Positions 50,619 to 63,896 of a DNA stretch of 64,000 nucleotides are shown one piece after another. The stretch's first letter is position 1, and every line of letters starts with the position of its first letter. The notes under the pieces were generated by a model that saw only the letters and a program-made list of their open reading frames with translations, searched no databases and was not told where the DNA came from. This DNA is from Anticarsia gemmatalis (lineage: Eukaryota; Arthropoda; Insecta; Lepidoptera; Erebidae). The stretch covers positions 13,162,001 to 13,226,000 of the forward strand of contig NC_134749.1 in NCBI RefSeq assembly GCF_050436995.1, given 5' to 3'. The translations under genes and the position numbers were made by a program.

Positions 50619-53600
50619 CCAAGTAATCCGAATGATACTGAAGAGTTTTGCAGAATTTGAAGTATCGTTGCTAAATACCAACCTATACTTATTCTAAAGC
50701 ATGACGTTATTTATGACAAAGACCTGACAAATTTTATTTGTAAATGCAATCAAATAAACAATAAAAAAAGCACACTGAAAAACAAATGAAATGATTTCAA
50801 CACACACGATATAAAACCGTACACATTCTTATTGCATATGGCATTATGAATATCAAAATGAATACGGAATGCATGAAATCATATTTCTAAATATAAACAA
50901 AACTTGCCAGCCTTAATTCATAATTCGGAAATATCAATTGGTACGTTATGTTCAAACGGCTTGAATGTGCAGGAGTGGCGCATGTCTGTTGCCAATTAGA
51001 AGGGACGACTGACAAATGCGCACGACACGATGTACTGTCGTATACGAAATCTGTTCATTGTGACTGATTTAATTTAATTAGGTTAATGTGGGTGATGAAA
51101 CTGTAGAAACGAATTAAGTTTATATTCACTGGAGTGTTATTATTCTGGATGAAAATGCCAAATTCGTTTATACTGAAAAATTATCGCAATACTTTTGAAA
51201 ATTTTGCGACTATAGTTGGCTCAGGGGCAGAAAAATGTATAATTATTCTATATTATTTTTGGAATTCAGTCACATAAGCTACTCCTGCATTACAGGTTCT
51301 TTTGCATCATTATCATCATCTGGGTTCAAGGAAGATTTCATTTTCCTCGTCAATGTTATTTTGCTCTATCAAGCAAACGTACTCCAAAAGTAATAAAGGA
51401 AATTAAAATTCTGACATTTAAATCTTTGATTTTATTACTTAATATTTAATTCAATGCCCCCGGGAGGGAATCCGACTCTATCGTGACTGTATAGTAAAAA
51501 ATATTTTGTATGTCATATTCATCCAAATTCATCAATCAAATAATTTCGCCACAAAACATCAAATGTTTCAATTTTCCAAAGAACTCCAGAAACGACCACT
51601 ATAAATTAATTTACGTTGACATCAAAGTTGCTTGCTTGTACTCTTACCCGTGGTACGTTTGCTTTGACAAACGACCTGCGCTGTCGCACGACGGAACATT
51701 TAAGTTTAATTTAACATACTTCATGTATGTGACTAATACTGGATTGTTTTCTTAGGTTAAATCTTGAGTCTTAATTTTACATCTCTGGTAAGTATTTAGG
51801 TTTAAAATTGCTTTAATGGTTATTCTTTTGTCACCTATACTTATTCATTGTTAGGCTGGGTACTGCTTACTATCTGACTAACTTATGTCGTATCAGTGTC
51901 AGGCAAAATTCTCCCTATAACTTTCTATCTTAACCTTCAGTTTAAAGTCAATCTTTTAGATAATTGTCGAGGTCATCGTAATACCATTTCCATGCTCTAC
52001 CTCGATGACTATTTTAGTATAAAAAATGATTTTCTGTTACACAAAAATCATACACCATTAAAAATAAACAGGAACTGTTAGAAACAAATTTCAAATTGTC
52101 ACCCTCAGCAAAACGAGCCGACCGAACAATTCAAAATTTAAAAAACTCCATTTTAATTAGCTAAAAGAAATCAGAAGAGAAAGTTTTGGACGAATTCCCC
52201 CGACGTCACTGAATAATACGATTTTAATTAAAATTAATTAGTAAAAATATTACAAAAAATGTTTGGATGGAGTTTTATAAAATAATTGGGTGCGATTGTC
52301 ATGAAATTATAAAGATGGATACACAATAGGTTCTAGAAAATGTCAAAAGTGTTTGGCGAAACGTTAAAATTGTCTTTGTAAAGGTATGTCTCAAAAATTT
52401 TACAAAATAAAAGAAGTCGTGAATATTATGACCTGTTGTAATGATTGTCGAAGTTTTGATTTCATGATAAAAGTCGATATTGTTACAAGTTTTAAAATTA
52501 TAAGCGACTTTATGGCCCGCTATTTTAAGACCCGTCCAATGTGGTAATTATTTACGGGATATTATGGGCTGGAAGTTTAGTCAATATAAAATTTTGGATG
52601 TCGCATCGATTATATCGATTCCTTTTAAGATAATTATTTCGACATACTCTCAAAACTGAACATATTATAGTGATGATAATATCTATAAATGTACCTTATC
52701 TTACCAATATTGTGCGCGATTTTTTGTAGTAAAAAAATACCTTTTGCTATTAGTACTAGTCATGTACCTTATCATTGAACCTCATAAAACAACCCTGTGC
52801 ATTGTGCGACTTACCGTAGCTAACACATTGCAACTATAACTTTTGTAGAATCAAACCTGATCAAGGGGTCATGTTTCTAAATCTAAGTTCAACACATTCC
52901 CTTGTTTAAAAGATTTATTTTCTACGTGCCCTTTCAAATATTAGCACCACAGCCCACATTCAAGCACCTGACAGTCTCAATGAGAACAAAACCTAAGATA
53001 AGCCGAAACTTTCGACCAACAATCGCGGAGCATTGCGCAAACATCTCGCTACCGTTGGACAATAGCCGGCAGCGAACAAAATCGTGTAGCCCCTTACGGA
53101 ACTCGTAGACATTTCTAATAGCCCTTAAGAGTGAGGCAAACAGTTTTACTCCATTGTCCACTTCACTCGACATTGTTACTTGATAACAAACTTATCTACT
53201 ACCAATCAGACAAACGATTTTCAATCTTATGTCTTTGTTTTAAAGTTTCTATATCTGCAAATTATGTTTGGTTTGGCGTTCGTGCCGTTACCATAGCAAC
53301 CGGTATTGTCCAAGATATTTTTTCCCGATATCAGCAAGGTAATTTCAACTTTATCGTATTTGTGTAAGGTTGGTTTGTATTCAGCAGTGTTTGTTCACAG
53401 GATATTTTTATTATAGGATGAATATTTTTCTGCAATTGAATTTTTGTTTAGTTGGAATCGGTGACATTATTACTGTTAGGTATTGTAGGTAGTCTTTTTG
53501 ATATAGAATGACCATAAAACTGTTACGTGCGATTTTGTCTTTCCATTTTATATTTAAAGCTTTTTGGCTTTATTTTATTGCCAGTGGATAATATTGTCCG

Positions 53601-54506
53601 GATGCAATTTTTATAGTGGGTATCAACTTTTGTTTTATCGTTACTGAGATAGATATCGACTAATATTTATCGTCCACGACTAGTACATCTTTTACAGACC
53701 AGAATATGGTTCGTAAGCATATTTTTGCAACTATTCATTTTTTATTATCTTAAGCAGAACAATTGGAGCAAAGTTGATGAGAAAGATTAGGAAGGCTGAC
53801 CCAACTACCATTTATGATTCATACCATGAAAGAGAGAGACTGCATCACATCATAAAAACCTAAAAATATTATAAAGCCAGAAAAATAAACTATATAAACG
53901 AAGTGCATGTCGAATTTGGAGAAATAATATTCTTAAAAAACTATATCTAAGATTAAACTTGCGTTCCAAGATGTATCAAATTCATATAGCAAGATATAAC
54001 CTCAAGAATATGTACTTGGTATATGTATTTGCGTGAGGGTAAACAGCTTCACAATGTTAAAGTTGACTATTTTTGCGTGCGTCGTGTTATGAGAATAAAT
54101 CTACGAGGAGACAACACATTGAATTGTGCTCGTCTGTTAGCGCACAGACGTAAGAGAGATGATACACTACGTTGCGTTGATCTGATTATAATAATGTGTT
54201 ACAATAAACTGAAAGAATGAAATTTTAAAATGGATTTTTCTATTATAACATGGCTGGAAGAAAGTGAAGTTAAATGGCGGTGGGAATAACCCTTAATTAA
54301 ACACAGTAATCATTCAAATTTATAGCAGGAGCCAAATTACAGCATATACCTACATATTTTCAAGTCTAGGTATAGTTAATGTGCAAAAAACAAACTTATA
54401 TGCAAAACCATTTGTCAACTTTATGCAACTATATACATATATTATCATTCTGGTTTGTCACTTTCACGTGTATCGTAGACAGTAAACACATTTTATTAAT
54501 ATTATT
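50619..54506. other. Intergenic, no gene seen
   Basis: AT-rich DNA with open frames of at most 81 codons. A second X-box-like motif, GTTACCATAGCAAC, lies at 53287-53300. Confidence 0.45.
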
Positions 54507-54643
54507 GTTTTTTTTTTAGAACACTACCCGCACTAAGAATTGCTCTTGTGTCGCGGGGACTTTTACAAACAACGGACTCAAAGTACAACCAGACCCGAAA
54601 CAATTATTTGTGGATCGCACAAACGACTGCGCCACGGAGGCAG
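54507..54643 (-). mobile_element. tRNA-derived SINE, type 1, reverse copy
   Basis: Starts with a T run (the A tail on the other strand) and continues with the same CTTAGTGCGGG, CCGCGACACAAGAGCAA and GGTCTGG blocks as the copy at position 1. Box B is partly lost; the box A end is near 54640. Confidence 0.75.
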
Positions 54644-57600
54644 TCAATTACTTTTATATTACAGAAAATTTTATGATATATCTGTATTCGACCTAGCCTG
54701 GATTAACCTTTAAACTATAACCAGTGTACAAACACCACTACTATGAAATATTCTCACTTGATATTTGTCTGGGTATTCCGTTATCTTATATTGTGCAATA
54801 AATACTTCAACTCGACCTGTCACAGCTCCGGTGATTGTGGGGTTCACAAATAAAAACAAATATACTTTCTGCGAATATTATTTTAGTAGGCTGAATATTT
54901 TGGAGCAATTATAAGATGCAAACAGATTTAAATTTAATACTTTTGAAAGCTTACAGCGTTTAAATCAAAACCAGTGTCTGTTTAATATAATTATTATAAA
55001 AAATGTAGCTTAATAAAGGAGTGAAGAAAACATCGTCAGGAAATTAATAATTCCCGCATATAAGCGCAACTCGATGACGATAGTGAAAGGTTTTGATTTC
55101 CACTCATATAAACACTTACTTTCTGCCGATAGCTGTTTTTGCATTTAGTAAAATAATTTTAAAGCTTAAGTTTCTTATATTTTTTTCGTAATTAGAAAAG
55201 CCGTAAAACAGTTCAAGTACTTTTCAACACAATCTTTGGCTTATCTCCAAAATATACATTAAGAAAGTACATTTCAATCACGATAATTATAGAGATATAC
55301 AAGAATTTCCTATCAACCGTTATTTCTTTATCTTCAATTCAATGGGGAAGAAAATTTTAACAAAATTAGTTGCGCAGCGTACACGTAGAAACTGTTTCAC
55401 AGATTTCCCTGCGGGTAGTTGCATAAACATATGCGGACACTAACCACTTCTCCGTATGTTTTTCAAAAGTAGGTTAATACTACTTATGAATGAACAAGAC
55501 TGTTTTAAAACATTGTGCTAAAACATAGTTAAACGCACTATTTCTATAGGTATTTGGTTCTATGTTATTATAGAATCTTTGTCTTTGTAATGCGAAAACA
55601 TTAGAGACCGAAAAAAGTTCTTAAATAAGTAGGTAAATTGTTGTTGGATTGATGACAATACTCTTATAGTCATAGTCCTGGCCTTTTTAAGAGTTGAATT
55701 CCAGCATTTGCGAGATAACGCGTGCGAGATAACCAGGTGGTGCGCGCGCGAGAATAACACTAATAATAGGATTGACAACTTTTGGAAACGATATCAAAAA
55801 TATTGAATTTCTTGCGTACCTATATTTCGAACAACACCCCTACGCACTATAAAAACAAAAGTTCAATGCTTTTTAAAAACTCCACAATGTCCAATCAGTC
55901 TCCCCAATCATCCAACCAACACACATACATGCATACAGACATACAAACAGACACACACAGCGGACGCCGGTCCTGTAATCCTTTAATTGATGTGACACCC
56001 ACCCTCGTTAGTATGCTGATCTGTGAAACGTAAATGAAAAAGTTTGTACCTTTTAGTGGTCACTGTCAATTCGATGACTACTATTATTTTCTGTAGAAAT
56101 ATTTTCTGAAATAAATACTACAGTTTAAAAATTCATCTTGTCTTACTTGAATCATCATCTAAATATACTACATCTTGTATACTTTAGTTTTAGAACTAGG
56201 TACATAAAAACCTTCTCAATTTGTTCTAATTAGGAGTCGCAGGAATTCCTATAATACATTAGTTTCGTGGTAAATAATAATTAAGCTTTATCACACTGCA
56301 GGATGTTTAGAATGTTTTTAGACAAAAATAATGTTATGACTTGAATCCTATCCGCGATGAATGGGCAAAGAGAATTCGCAGCCTAGTGTCTGAAAACCTG
56401 GGAAGAGGTTTTTTGGATCATTGCAGATTTTTGACTTAATACTCCTACAAATGTTATTGACCGCCAACATTTTGTGTAGGTACCATCTATAAGTAGTCTA
56501 AAAAGCCTTTCTACCGTTAAGATTTTCCTTACTCATCCGACTGCTATAATTCAAAAGTCCACAGTAATCTCATGAAATAAACAAACAATTTGGCTCAACA
56601 GCTCTACAATGCGCTACAATGCAGCCGTTAATCCCTTAATTGATGCAACAGCCTCTTGTTGTCGGCACAATCCGATGAGTGCGATTTAAATTCCTGTTTG
56701 TTTCCTATTTACGTTGGTATATTTCAGGATTTGGTTTAGAGTGTGAGTTACGACGGTTACCTTTACTGATGTTACTAAAGGCAAGATGAAAATCTTGTAA
56801 TGCGCGTATGATAGTGCAAGGGTCTGATTTACAATATGTATCAAAGTACATTAATTTGTTCCAAAGAAAATAGAGAAGGGTTTCGTTCCGAGTAACGAGT
56901 GTAAAACTCCAGTCAGTATTTTTCTGGGTTAACATCTTAGGTATATAATTGATCAATATAAATTTAAACCTAAAAAATCCGTATGAGGCTTGAAAAACGG
57001 TATACAAAATTGGCACTACTTAATTGTAAAACCAATTTCAATCAAATTAATACACAACTAGCCATTTATAACGAACAATTTAACTGTCCCAAAAAAATCC
57101 AAAAAGACAAACAAAAATGAACAACCCACCCAATTTAAGGAATAACCAATATTTTATTGAAATATTGAAACCAGAAACGGTATAATTGACAACAGCACGA
57201 ACGATCTGGCTCCTCACTCAAACACTGACTCAGTCAATTTGAAGACCGCAAATTGCCGCCTCTTACTAATTAACGTTTGCTGTGCACCAGTTCCTGAGGG
57301 GCCATGAGATCTGATGGCTGATGTTAATAATAGAACGACTGTTTAGGATGTTGATCGTGCTAATGGACAGTACTTTGAGAATAAATTATGAAGTGGTATT
57401 TAAGTCAATAAGTTGGACCTCACAACGAAACTTAGTACAAGACAACATTAGACTCAGAATATGGAAATAAAATGTTTTCATGTTTATAAAAAAAGGTTAC
57501 GCTAAAATTATTTAAAAACATAAAAACGAAAATGTCATCAGCTTGGATTGACACCACTTTACTTAAGATGCAGAAAATATTTTAAACTACAGGTATACCT

Positions 57601-59603
57601 AAAATAGCTGTAGTTGTAAATATTAAATATAATATTATCCCTTAACCTGTTAACTGAATATCGATACACAAAAACAAGCCCCAAAATCAAAACCTCGTAA
57701 AATAAACACAGACGTCCTTTACCGCTTTTTTCCTAGCCTCAGTCACCGCAGTGCAACAATAATTGATAGTTTCCAGCCTCACCGGGACATTGGCACACAA
57801 GCTGTTATTTCGCACAGGCATGTTGACGACGTAATCACATGCCTTGCCTGTCTCTATTTACATAAAATTGACACCACCGTGAAGAATTACTGGGAAGATT
57901 TTCTCGAACCACTAAAAGTATGTTATTACCTGGTGGTCTGTACGAATGAGGCTTGTTAGACGTCTTGTCAAAGGTTGACACGTTTCTATTACATGTAATT
58001 GTACTTATAGTATATTATTATGGTTATAAGTAGGGCTACGAGGTGTAGTGTAAACAGGCGTCCATATATTTTTACTATACGAGCTATAGAGCAATTAATT
58101 AATGAGGTTCAGTTATTGAGGTGGTCACCACTGAACGTGGGTGTCATGAGTTCGGTTCCTATACATGACAAATATTTGTATGATGGTGGTGACTCACAGA
58201 TAGTTGTTTTGGGTGATCGATATAATATAGTATGTTTCAGACTGGTAATACTCTGTATACATCATTATGATGTATGCTCCCGTAATACATAACGAGTTAA
58301 TAAAGTGGAGGTTTTCGTAAAAAAAGGTCGTTTATCGCCAGATTTTTTAAAACCTACATTTCAATTTCCCAAAACATTTTCTTCAAACTATTCCACAGCA
58401 TACAGACATTTTGCAGACCACCCGAAGCAAAGACCTATCCAGTCGTGAATGCAAATAGAAATTCAAAATTCATAGCAGTTTGTTGGTAAAAAGTTCCCGT
58501 GCCATCCATCAAGGGTAGACAGTAAACACGATATTTGTATGCATTTCGTTGCATTCAATGCGAGCGGATCGTAGAATTTGCTCCCCTATTTGCCAGTAAG
58601 TGCGCGATCTAGTTCTACAGTTATTCTGTGCGAATAGCGATAGAAATGGTTTGTTTTAGATTCGTTAAGTTATAAATTTTAAGCGTATTTTTTGTATTTT
58701 TGGAGCCAAGGAGACTGCGTCTTTAATTAAAGGGTTTTTGGGGTTAAATTATTGTTATTTAGTATTATATTGAAGTTTTAGAGGAGTGGAAATATACCCC
58801 TACCGTAATAATGTATTTTAACCAAATTTTTGTGGACCTAGGGGTATTCGAATGTCGCTGGTTTCAGTAGTTCTCAATGAAAGTTTCAGTCATAACTTGG
58901 CAGATTTAAAAGTATTGATTTAGAACACATGAAAAGTTGATCATTATTATTTTTACTTAAATCAATGAGACTACACTTTTAACTAACAATATTTAGAAGC
59001 CAGCCTTAAGTTAACATCTAACCACCTTCACAAAGGATGTACGTGATATTTCCTAAAACGCATCAATAAATGTTTCCGTTAGTTTTTTCAAGTATATACA
59101 TAACTGGTTCCAAGTGTTAAAGTGCTAAGTGGTCTGCTACAGTTAAAAGGTCTGGTACTAACAACTGAGCAATCAAAAACATCATTGATATAGTTGGTTC
59201 TAATTAAATTGTGTTAACTTGTGTAGGTCAATGGGAAACAGGTGTGTATGGAATATAAAATGTATGGAACTATAATAGTAGAGGAAGGTTTTTGTATTCA
59301 GTTTATGATAAGGACTGCTCCTAGTCATACAAAAATCATCCTTTCTGTAAATAATACTTTTCAGCGTAGATTATACTGCTACATTCTATGCTGAAAAGTC
59401 GTGCTGACGACGGAAAATATCATGTTAACATTCTCAAAATCCATAAAATTATTTGTTTGTGTGAGAATCGAATTCAGTTCTCTAGTATAGTAATGGCAAC
59501 CATTTTAACTTTTGACCGTACTAACGTACCCAATGCTTTAAAAACCGATCTGAACCAACCGATATGAATTTGATAAGAAATAAAAATCAATACTGAAATT
59601 TTT
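54644..59603. other. Intergenic downstream of gene 4
   Basis: Contains the type-3 SINE head and a 15-bp-stem hairpin at 59356-59399. The 103-codon minus frame at 56705-57016 has no recognisable features. No gene seen. Confidence 0.45.
58105..58310 (+). mobile_element. SINE-like repeat head, type 3
   Basis: Box B-like GAGTTCGGTTCC followed by a TGACAAATATTTGTATGATG block resembling that at 2450-2470; it accounts for the 90-codon open frame here. Diverged. Confidence 0.45.
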
Positions 59604-59608
59604 TTATT
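59603..59608 (-). promoter_or_regulatory. AATAAA overlapping the gene 4 stop codon
   Basis: The last codons of gene 4 read CAA TAA A, so AATAAA spans the stop. If used, the 3' UTR would be under about 30 nt. It could also be chance in AT-rich DNA. Confidence 0.35.
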
Positions 59609-62600
59609 GGTTTTGCTTAGTGTTCTTGCATTTTGGATCCTTCCAAGACGATAAGTCTAGTTTGGCAATTTTAGGAGAATTACAGTCCACCAAGGGGTTT
59701 CTGGAAAGAAAATATATTGCATAATACTCATTCAAATCATTGTCTCTCTACAAGATAAGTAAATGCGTTGCTCTGTGGTTTCAAGTGCGATTGGACTTCA
59801 AGAAACCTAGGTTACAATTTGAAGTAGCTGTAGTATTCACACTTTTTGTATGAGCCGAGAGTGCATCTTAGATCTGTATTCAAACATGTACGTTGTGTTT
59901 TATAAATTGTAGAAAATACAGTCTTCAAAAAATATACGTAAATGTTGTGTTATTTTGAACAAATTCGAACTTACTTGTCACTAATAGCATAAAAAGCTCT
60001 CGGTTGAATCTTATAGACGTTGGCATGCCTGCATAGGACACCGGCAATGCTGACCTTTCTTATTGCTTGCAGTTGTTCTGAAATCAAAGAATAATTTGTA
60101 ATTTATCTATATAGGTATGTATTTAGAAGTATATAAGTATGTTTAATAGTTATTTGGTTACCATAGAACAAGCTCTGCTTAGTTTGGAATCAAGTAATCG
60201 TGTGTGAGTTGTCCAATATTGAGAAAAAAACCCGCTATTCCAACGGTCTATTCTTCTACTAGTAGCTTATATCGTCAACCAAAGTGTATTGATCTATCAT
60301 ATAGTCTAATTTAATGCAAATGCCTCGGTTTGAGCGTGAAAAATCAACGGACAAACAAATATAATATTATGGAGTAAGAGAAAACTATTGACTTTAATTG
60401 GACTTAGTAATAAAAAGTCTCTACTTACTTGCAGTAAAAGCATGTGGTCTATTAGGTCTTTCGTACCAGTGTCTGTCCGAAGTTAAACTGTACCTCAGCT
60501 GTTTCACAAAGATACAGTACAATGTGTGTGCTACTCTTCCACCGGGTATGGGCTTCTCGAGCCAAGTTCCTGCCATCAGCTCCAAGTCTATCAGGTCTGT
60601 GTATACTTGTTTTAAACGATGAATGCGCTATGGATAAAGTATAGGCCGTTGTTTTATGCTAGTACGAAAACAAAAAAAATAAGTATGGATGAAGAAAGAA
60701 GTTATTCATTGACTAACATGAGTGTCAGCATTGATGAATGATTTGATTTTCTTACTGAAATACTCATCTTTTAGGAGGAGCAATATGTCTAATACCCGTT
60801 CCTTTAATTATTGTTTACAGATAATAAGCATTCTTCAAGTTCTTGCCCTTGTTATCTACATTTGTTACCCATGATTAAAAAAAAAAAAACCTCTTTAGTC
60901 ATAACATCTTCCAAATCAGAGAACTTCGTGTATTTCTTTCCACTGCAAAATTCTCTATACTTGATGTATGGAGCCATTCCGAAATATCTGCCTTTAGCTA
61001 AATCATTCATTGTAACATCTGACGCAAATTGATAACCACTGAGAGCATTATCTGCCATCTAAAATCAGACAAAAATAGAAGCAAGTAGGTTGTGGTAAAC
61101 ATCAATGCAAGCAAAAGTATGAAGGAATGATACAGGGTGAAATTTTGTTTGCTTTTGAGCAGCCTATATTTTTTGCAGCTCAGATTTCATCAATATTTAG
61201 ACTGGATCTCGATTCACCGCGATAAATTATAATCATACTACATTCATACATACATACATTTTATTTTGGAGGAAAGTTTTGAAGGATTAAGTTATGAATT
61301 TAACTACGGAAGTTAAGAAGGCTAGTTGGAAGATTACAAGATCAAAGCAATTCTATTCTATTCTCCCCAGCTCAGAGACGTTCGTTCAAATACCAGTATG
61401 CGGTCACCCATCTATGGATTGACCGCGCCAACGGTTGCTTAACCCACAGATCGTTAACCGACCTGTGAGCACAACTGGCTATGAGCGTCTCGTATCGAAG
61501 CAATGATGTAAAGGAGTGAGTTCTTTTGTTTTTAATCGAAAGCAACTTCATAACATAAATTAATGGATAGAGTTAACTTACATCATAATCCACAGTATAA
61601 TCACAGAATCTTCCAGACACTTGTCTGTAACTGCCTCGTAATACCTTATCTAAGTTGTCGTCTCTGGCAAGATAGCCGGACCTGCCCGTCATATTCACCA
61701 TGGGATATGTCTTTAAGAAGTACCCGTCTTTGTCGAACAATCTGAAAGTTTGAATATTTATTCAGTTTTATTTTAAAACTATATTTTGCGAGAAGGGATG
61801 ACACCTAGGGAGAAGAAGATATTGAATTATGATAATTACATAATACCCTACGATGAAAAGCAAGCAAAGGTAAAGCTTCGCGCCGCGACAGAGACATGAG
61901 GACGCTATTAGAGACCGCGATCGCTACTTGACTTAGCGCTTGTTCACGTTGGAACGCGCGGGCGCGGTGGCGGTCGCGAGCACGAGGACGTGGCGATTTT
62001 TTGTTCACGCTGGCCGCCAGGCGTTTGTTTCTAGCGACAAGCTCAAAATGGCTGAAACTGGTTGAACTTACTTGACGTCGCGAGTAAATCGCGCCCGCCA
62101 CCGCTAGTTCGACGTGAACACACACGAACTCTCAACAACCGCTGCCTTTAAGCAGACAGTTATTTTTTTGTGTCGTCGTGTTTGCAGGACTGCGTTGCGT
62201 CACGTTGGTGACAAAGCGGCTGGTCTAGGTTCACATATAATTGATAATGTAAGAAGTAATAAAACCTACTTTTATTTCAAAAACCTCGATTTGAGCGACT
62301 AATACGGTCTGCGAAAATGCATAAAAATACCTACTTAACTGTAGTATCCTGAATAGTATGAAACCATCTGTTGATATAAACAAATTCATCCGACATCTTC
62401 GGGGGTACTGTATCATCGTACAAATCTCTGAATCCTCCCGAACAGGTTATTAGACCATCTCTGATCATTCTCTTTCTACCTGTAAGTAAAAGTGCTTGTT
62501 TTATAGTTTAAAAAAATGGACTCTCGGAATCTAGATTGCATTGTTTTTTTTGAGATTAGTTTTCTGCAATGGTTTTTTCTGCATCTGACTCGTGATCTTA

Positions 62601-63709
62601 CAGAGAAAAAGGCCAGCTTTAGGTAATTGGAAGCGGTCTCCCGACTTCAATTCTGCCTAGTCTGTCACAATGGTTCTTTATGGCTCTTAGGCCTGCTTTG
62701 TCAACAACGTCAATTTTTCAAATACCCGCTGAAATCCGTAGCCATCTTTCAGGGATATACCACTCAGCTTTTATGTCTAACTCTCACTATAGCTAAAGTG
62801 ATGCCTGCATTAGTGTTACCAAATACTGTACGTACTTACCGAATAATACAGGTAGAAGTTCATACAAGTATATCTGTGAACTGACAGCAATGTTAATGTC
62901 TTTGGCAGTATAAAAGAGCTGGTCGTCATCCCAACAGGGATTCATTTTAAGAAGCTCATCAGCTATGTAGTTGTGTTGTCTGTAGAACAACACCAGTATT
63001 AAGATCGTTCCTAAGATACTGTTGGGATCTGTAAATATATAAATAATTTTAACGAAGATCCTATTACTAAAGAAACAAAAAAATACTTCTAAGGGATTTT
63101 TGATAACTGAACAACCGGCTATTAAGGTATTTTGATTCGTTAATGACATGATGTGAATGCAAAAGCTACTCACACAGCAATATAGTTACTGCAAGCATCG
63201 CAATAGTTAAGGACTATCTAGAATTTTAGTAATTGTATCACAAGGATTGAATTTAAGTGGTACAATAGTAGCAACCTTACCCTAAGTTTGCTACTATTAC
63301 TTTACACTTAAATAGAGAGTAATAGAGACAGTCATAAAAACAAAAATATGGCAGCAGGCAATATAAAAATTGCTGGTCCAATGTTCGCAACCTTACCTAA
63401 CTGAAAAGTGTATATGAGGCTTGCTCTTCATTATTGTATTTCTTAACCAAATAAATCTTTTAAAAATTACAATATAATGTACTTACTGCTATGATAACAT
63501 AATGTTTCCTTAGGAAGCTCGTTTAAAACGCAGATCCATTTATTATATGCTTCCGTATGGTTTCCTGGAGGAAATGTCATTCCAGTCTCCTCAAATGTCT
63601 TGGTATCAATTTTAAGTAGCCCGTTCTTAAAAGCTCTTATTTTATTGATAGAATTATCCTGATGATAGTAAATAGTTGCTAAATCGAAGAATGCTGTGGT
63701 CAGTACAAT
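59604..63709 (-). CDS. Animal haem-peroxidase family protein, 3' part (gene 4)
   Basis: Eight exons are visible, in transcript order: 63709-63487, 63028-62840, 62479-62335, 61741-61582, 61058-60891, 60627-60429, 60077-59975 and 59700-59604 (stop TAA), giving 427 residues. They correspond to exons 5-12 of genes 2 and 3; exons 1-4, including signal peptide and distal His, lie beyond the right edge. Motifs seen: FFDLATIYY, YRQHNYIADELLKMNPCWDDDQLFYTA (in two parts), proximal-His stretch NRWFHTIQ, SDRHWYERPNRP, and QLQAIRKVSIAGVLC. Exon 5 is 223 nt instead of 190-193, adding about ten residues in the loop before FPPG. The exon-9 donor is GT followed only by T, which is weak. A CpG-rich repeat sits in the intron at 61742-62334. 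The stop codon overlaps an AATAAA on the same strand. Confidence 0.9.
60115..60232 (+). mobile_element. SINE-like repeat tail, type 3
   Basis: ACCATAGAACAAGCTCTGCT and TAGTTTGGAATCAAG match the tail at 2540-2600 closely. It lies in the gene 4 intron between the exons at 60627-60429 and 60077-59975. Confidence 0.6.
61866..62125. repeat. CpG-rich repeat in gene 4 intron
   Basis: Strongly GC- and CpG-rich against AT-rich flanks. GTTCACGTTGGAACGCGCGG near 61940 is roughly inverted at 62085-62120 (CCGCCACCGCTAG-TTCGACGTGAACAC), suggesting a foldback element. GCCGCGACAGAGACATG at 61881-61897 resembles a motif at 30139-30158. It creates spurious open frames. Confidence 0.55.
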
Positions 63710-63896
63710 CTGTAAAAGTAAGTTAGAACTCGAAAAAATACTCATATTTTGATCCTGATATTGAGTCATTGATATGAATTTTTTTGGAAATAAATTAATT
63801 ATCTTGACACTGTATTTCATACGTTTCTATCGTACGTAGGTACTAGAATCGAATCGCAATCGAAACGTATATATACATAGGTATTATGCTTATACA

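Noticed and set aside
61805..62125. 106-codon minus-strand open frame in the gene 4 intron
   Set aside because: Created by the CpG-rich repeat; it lies between two exons with correct splice sites that join in frame without it.
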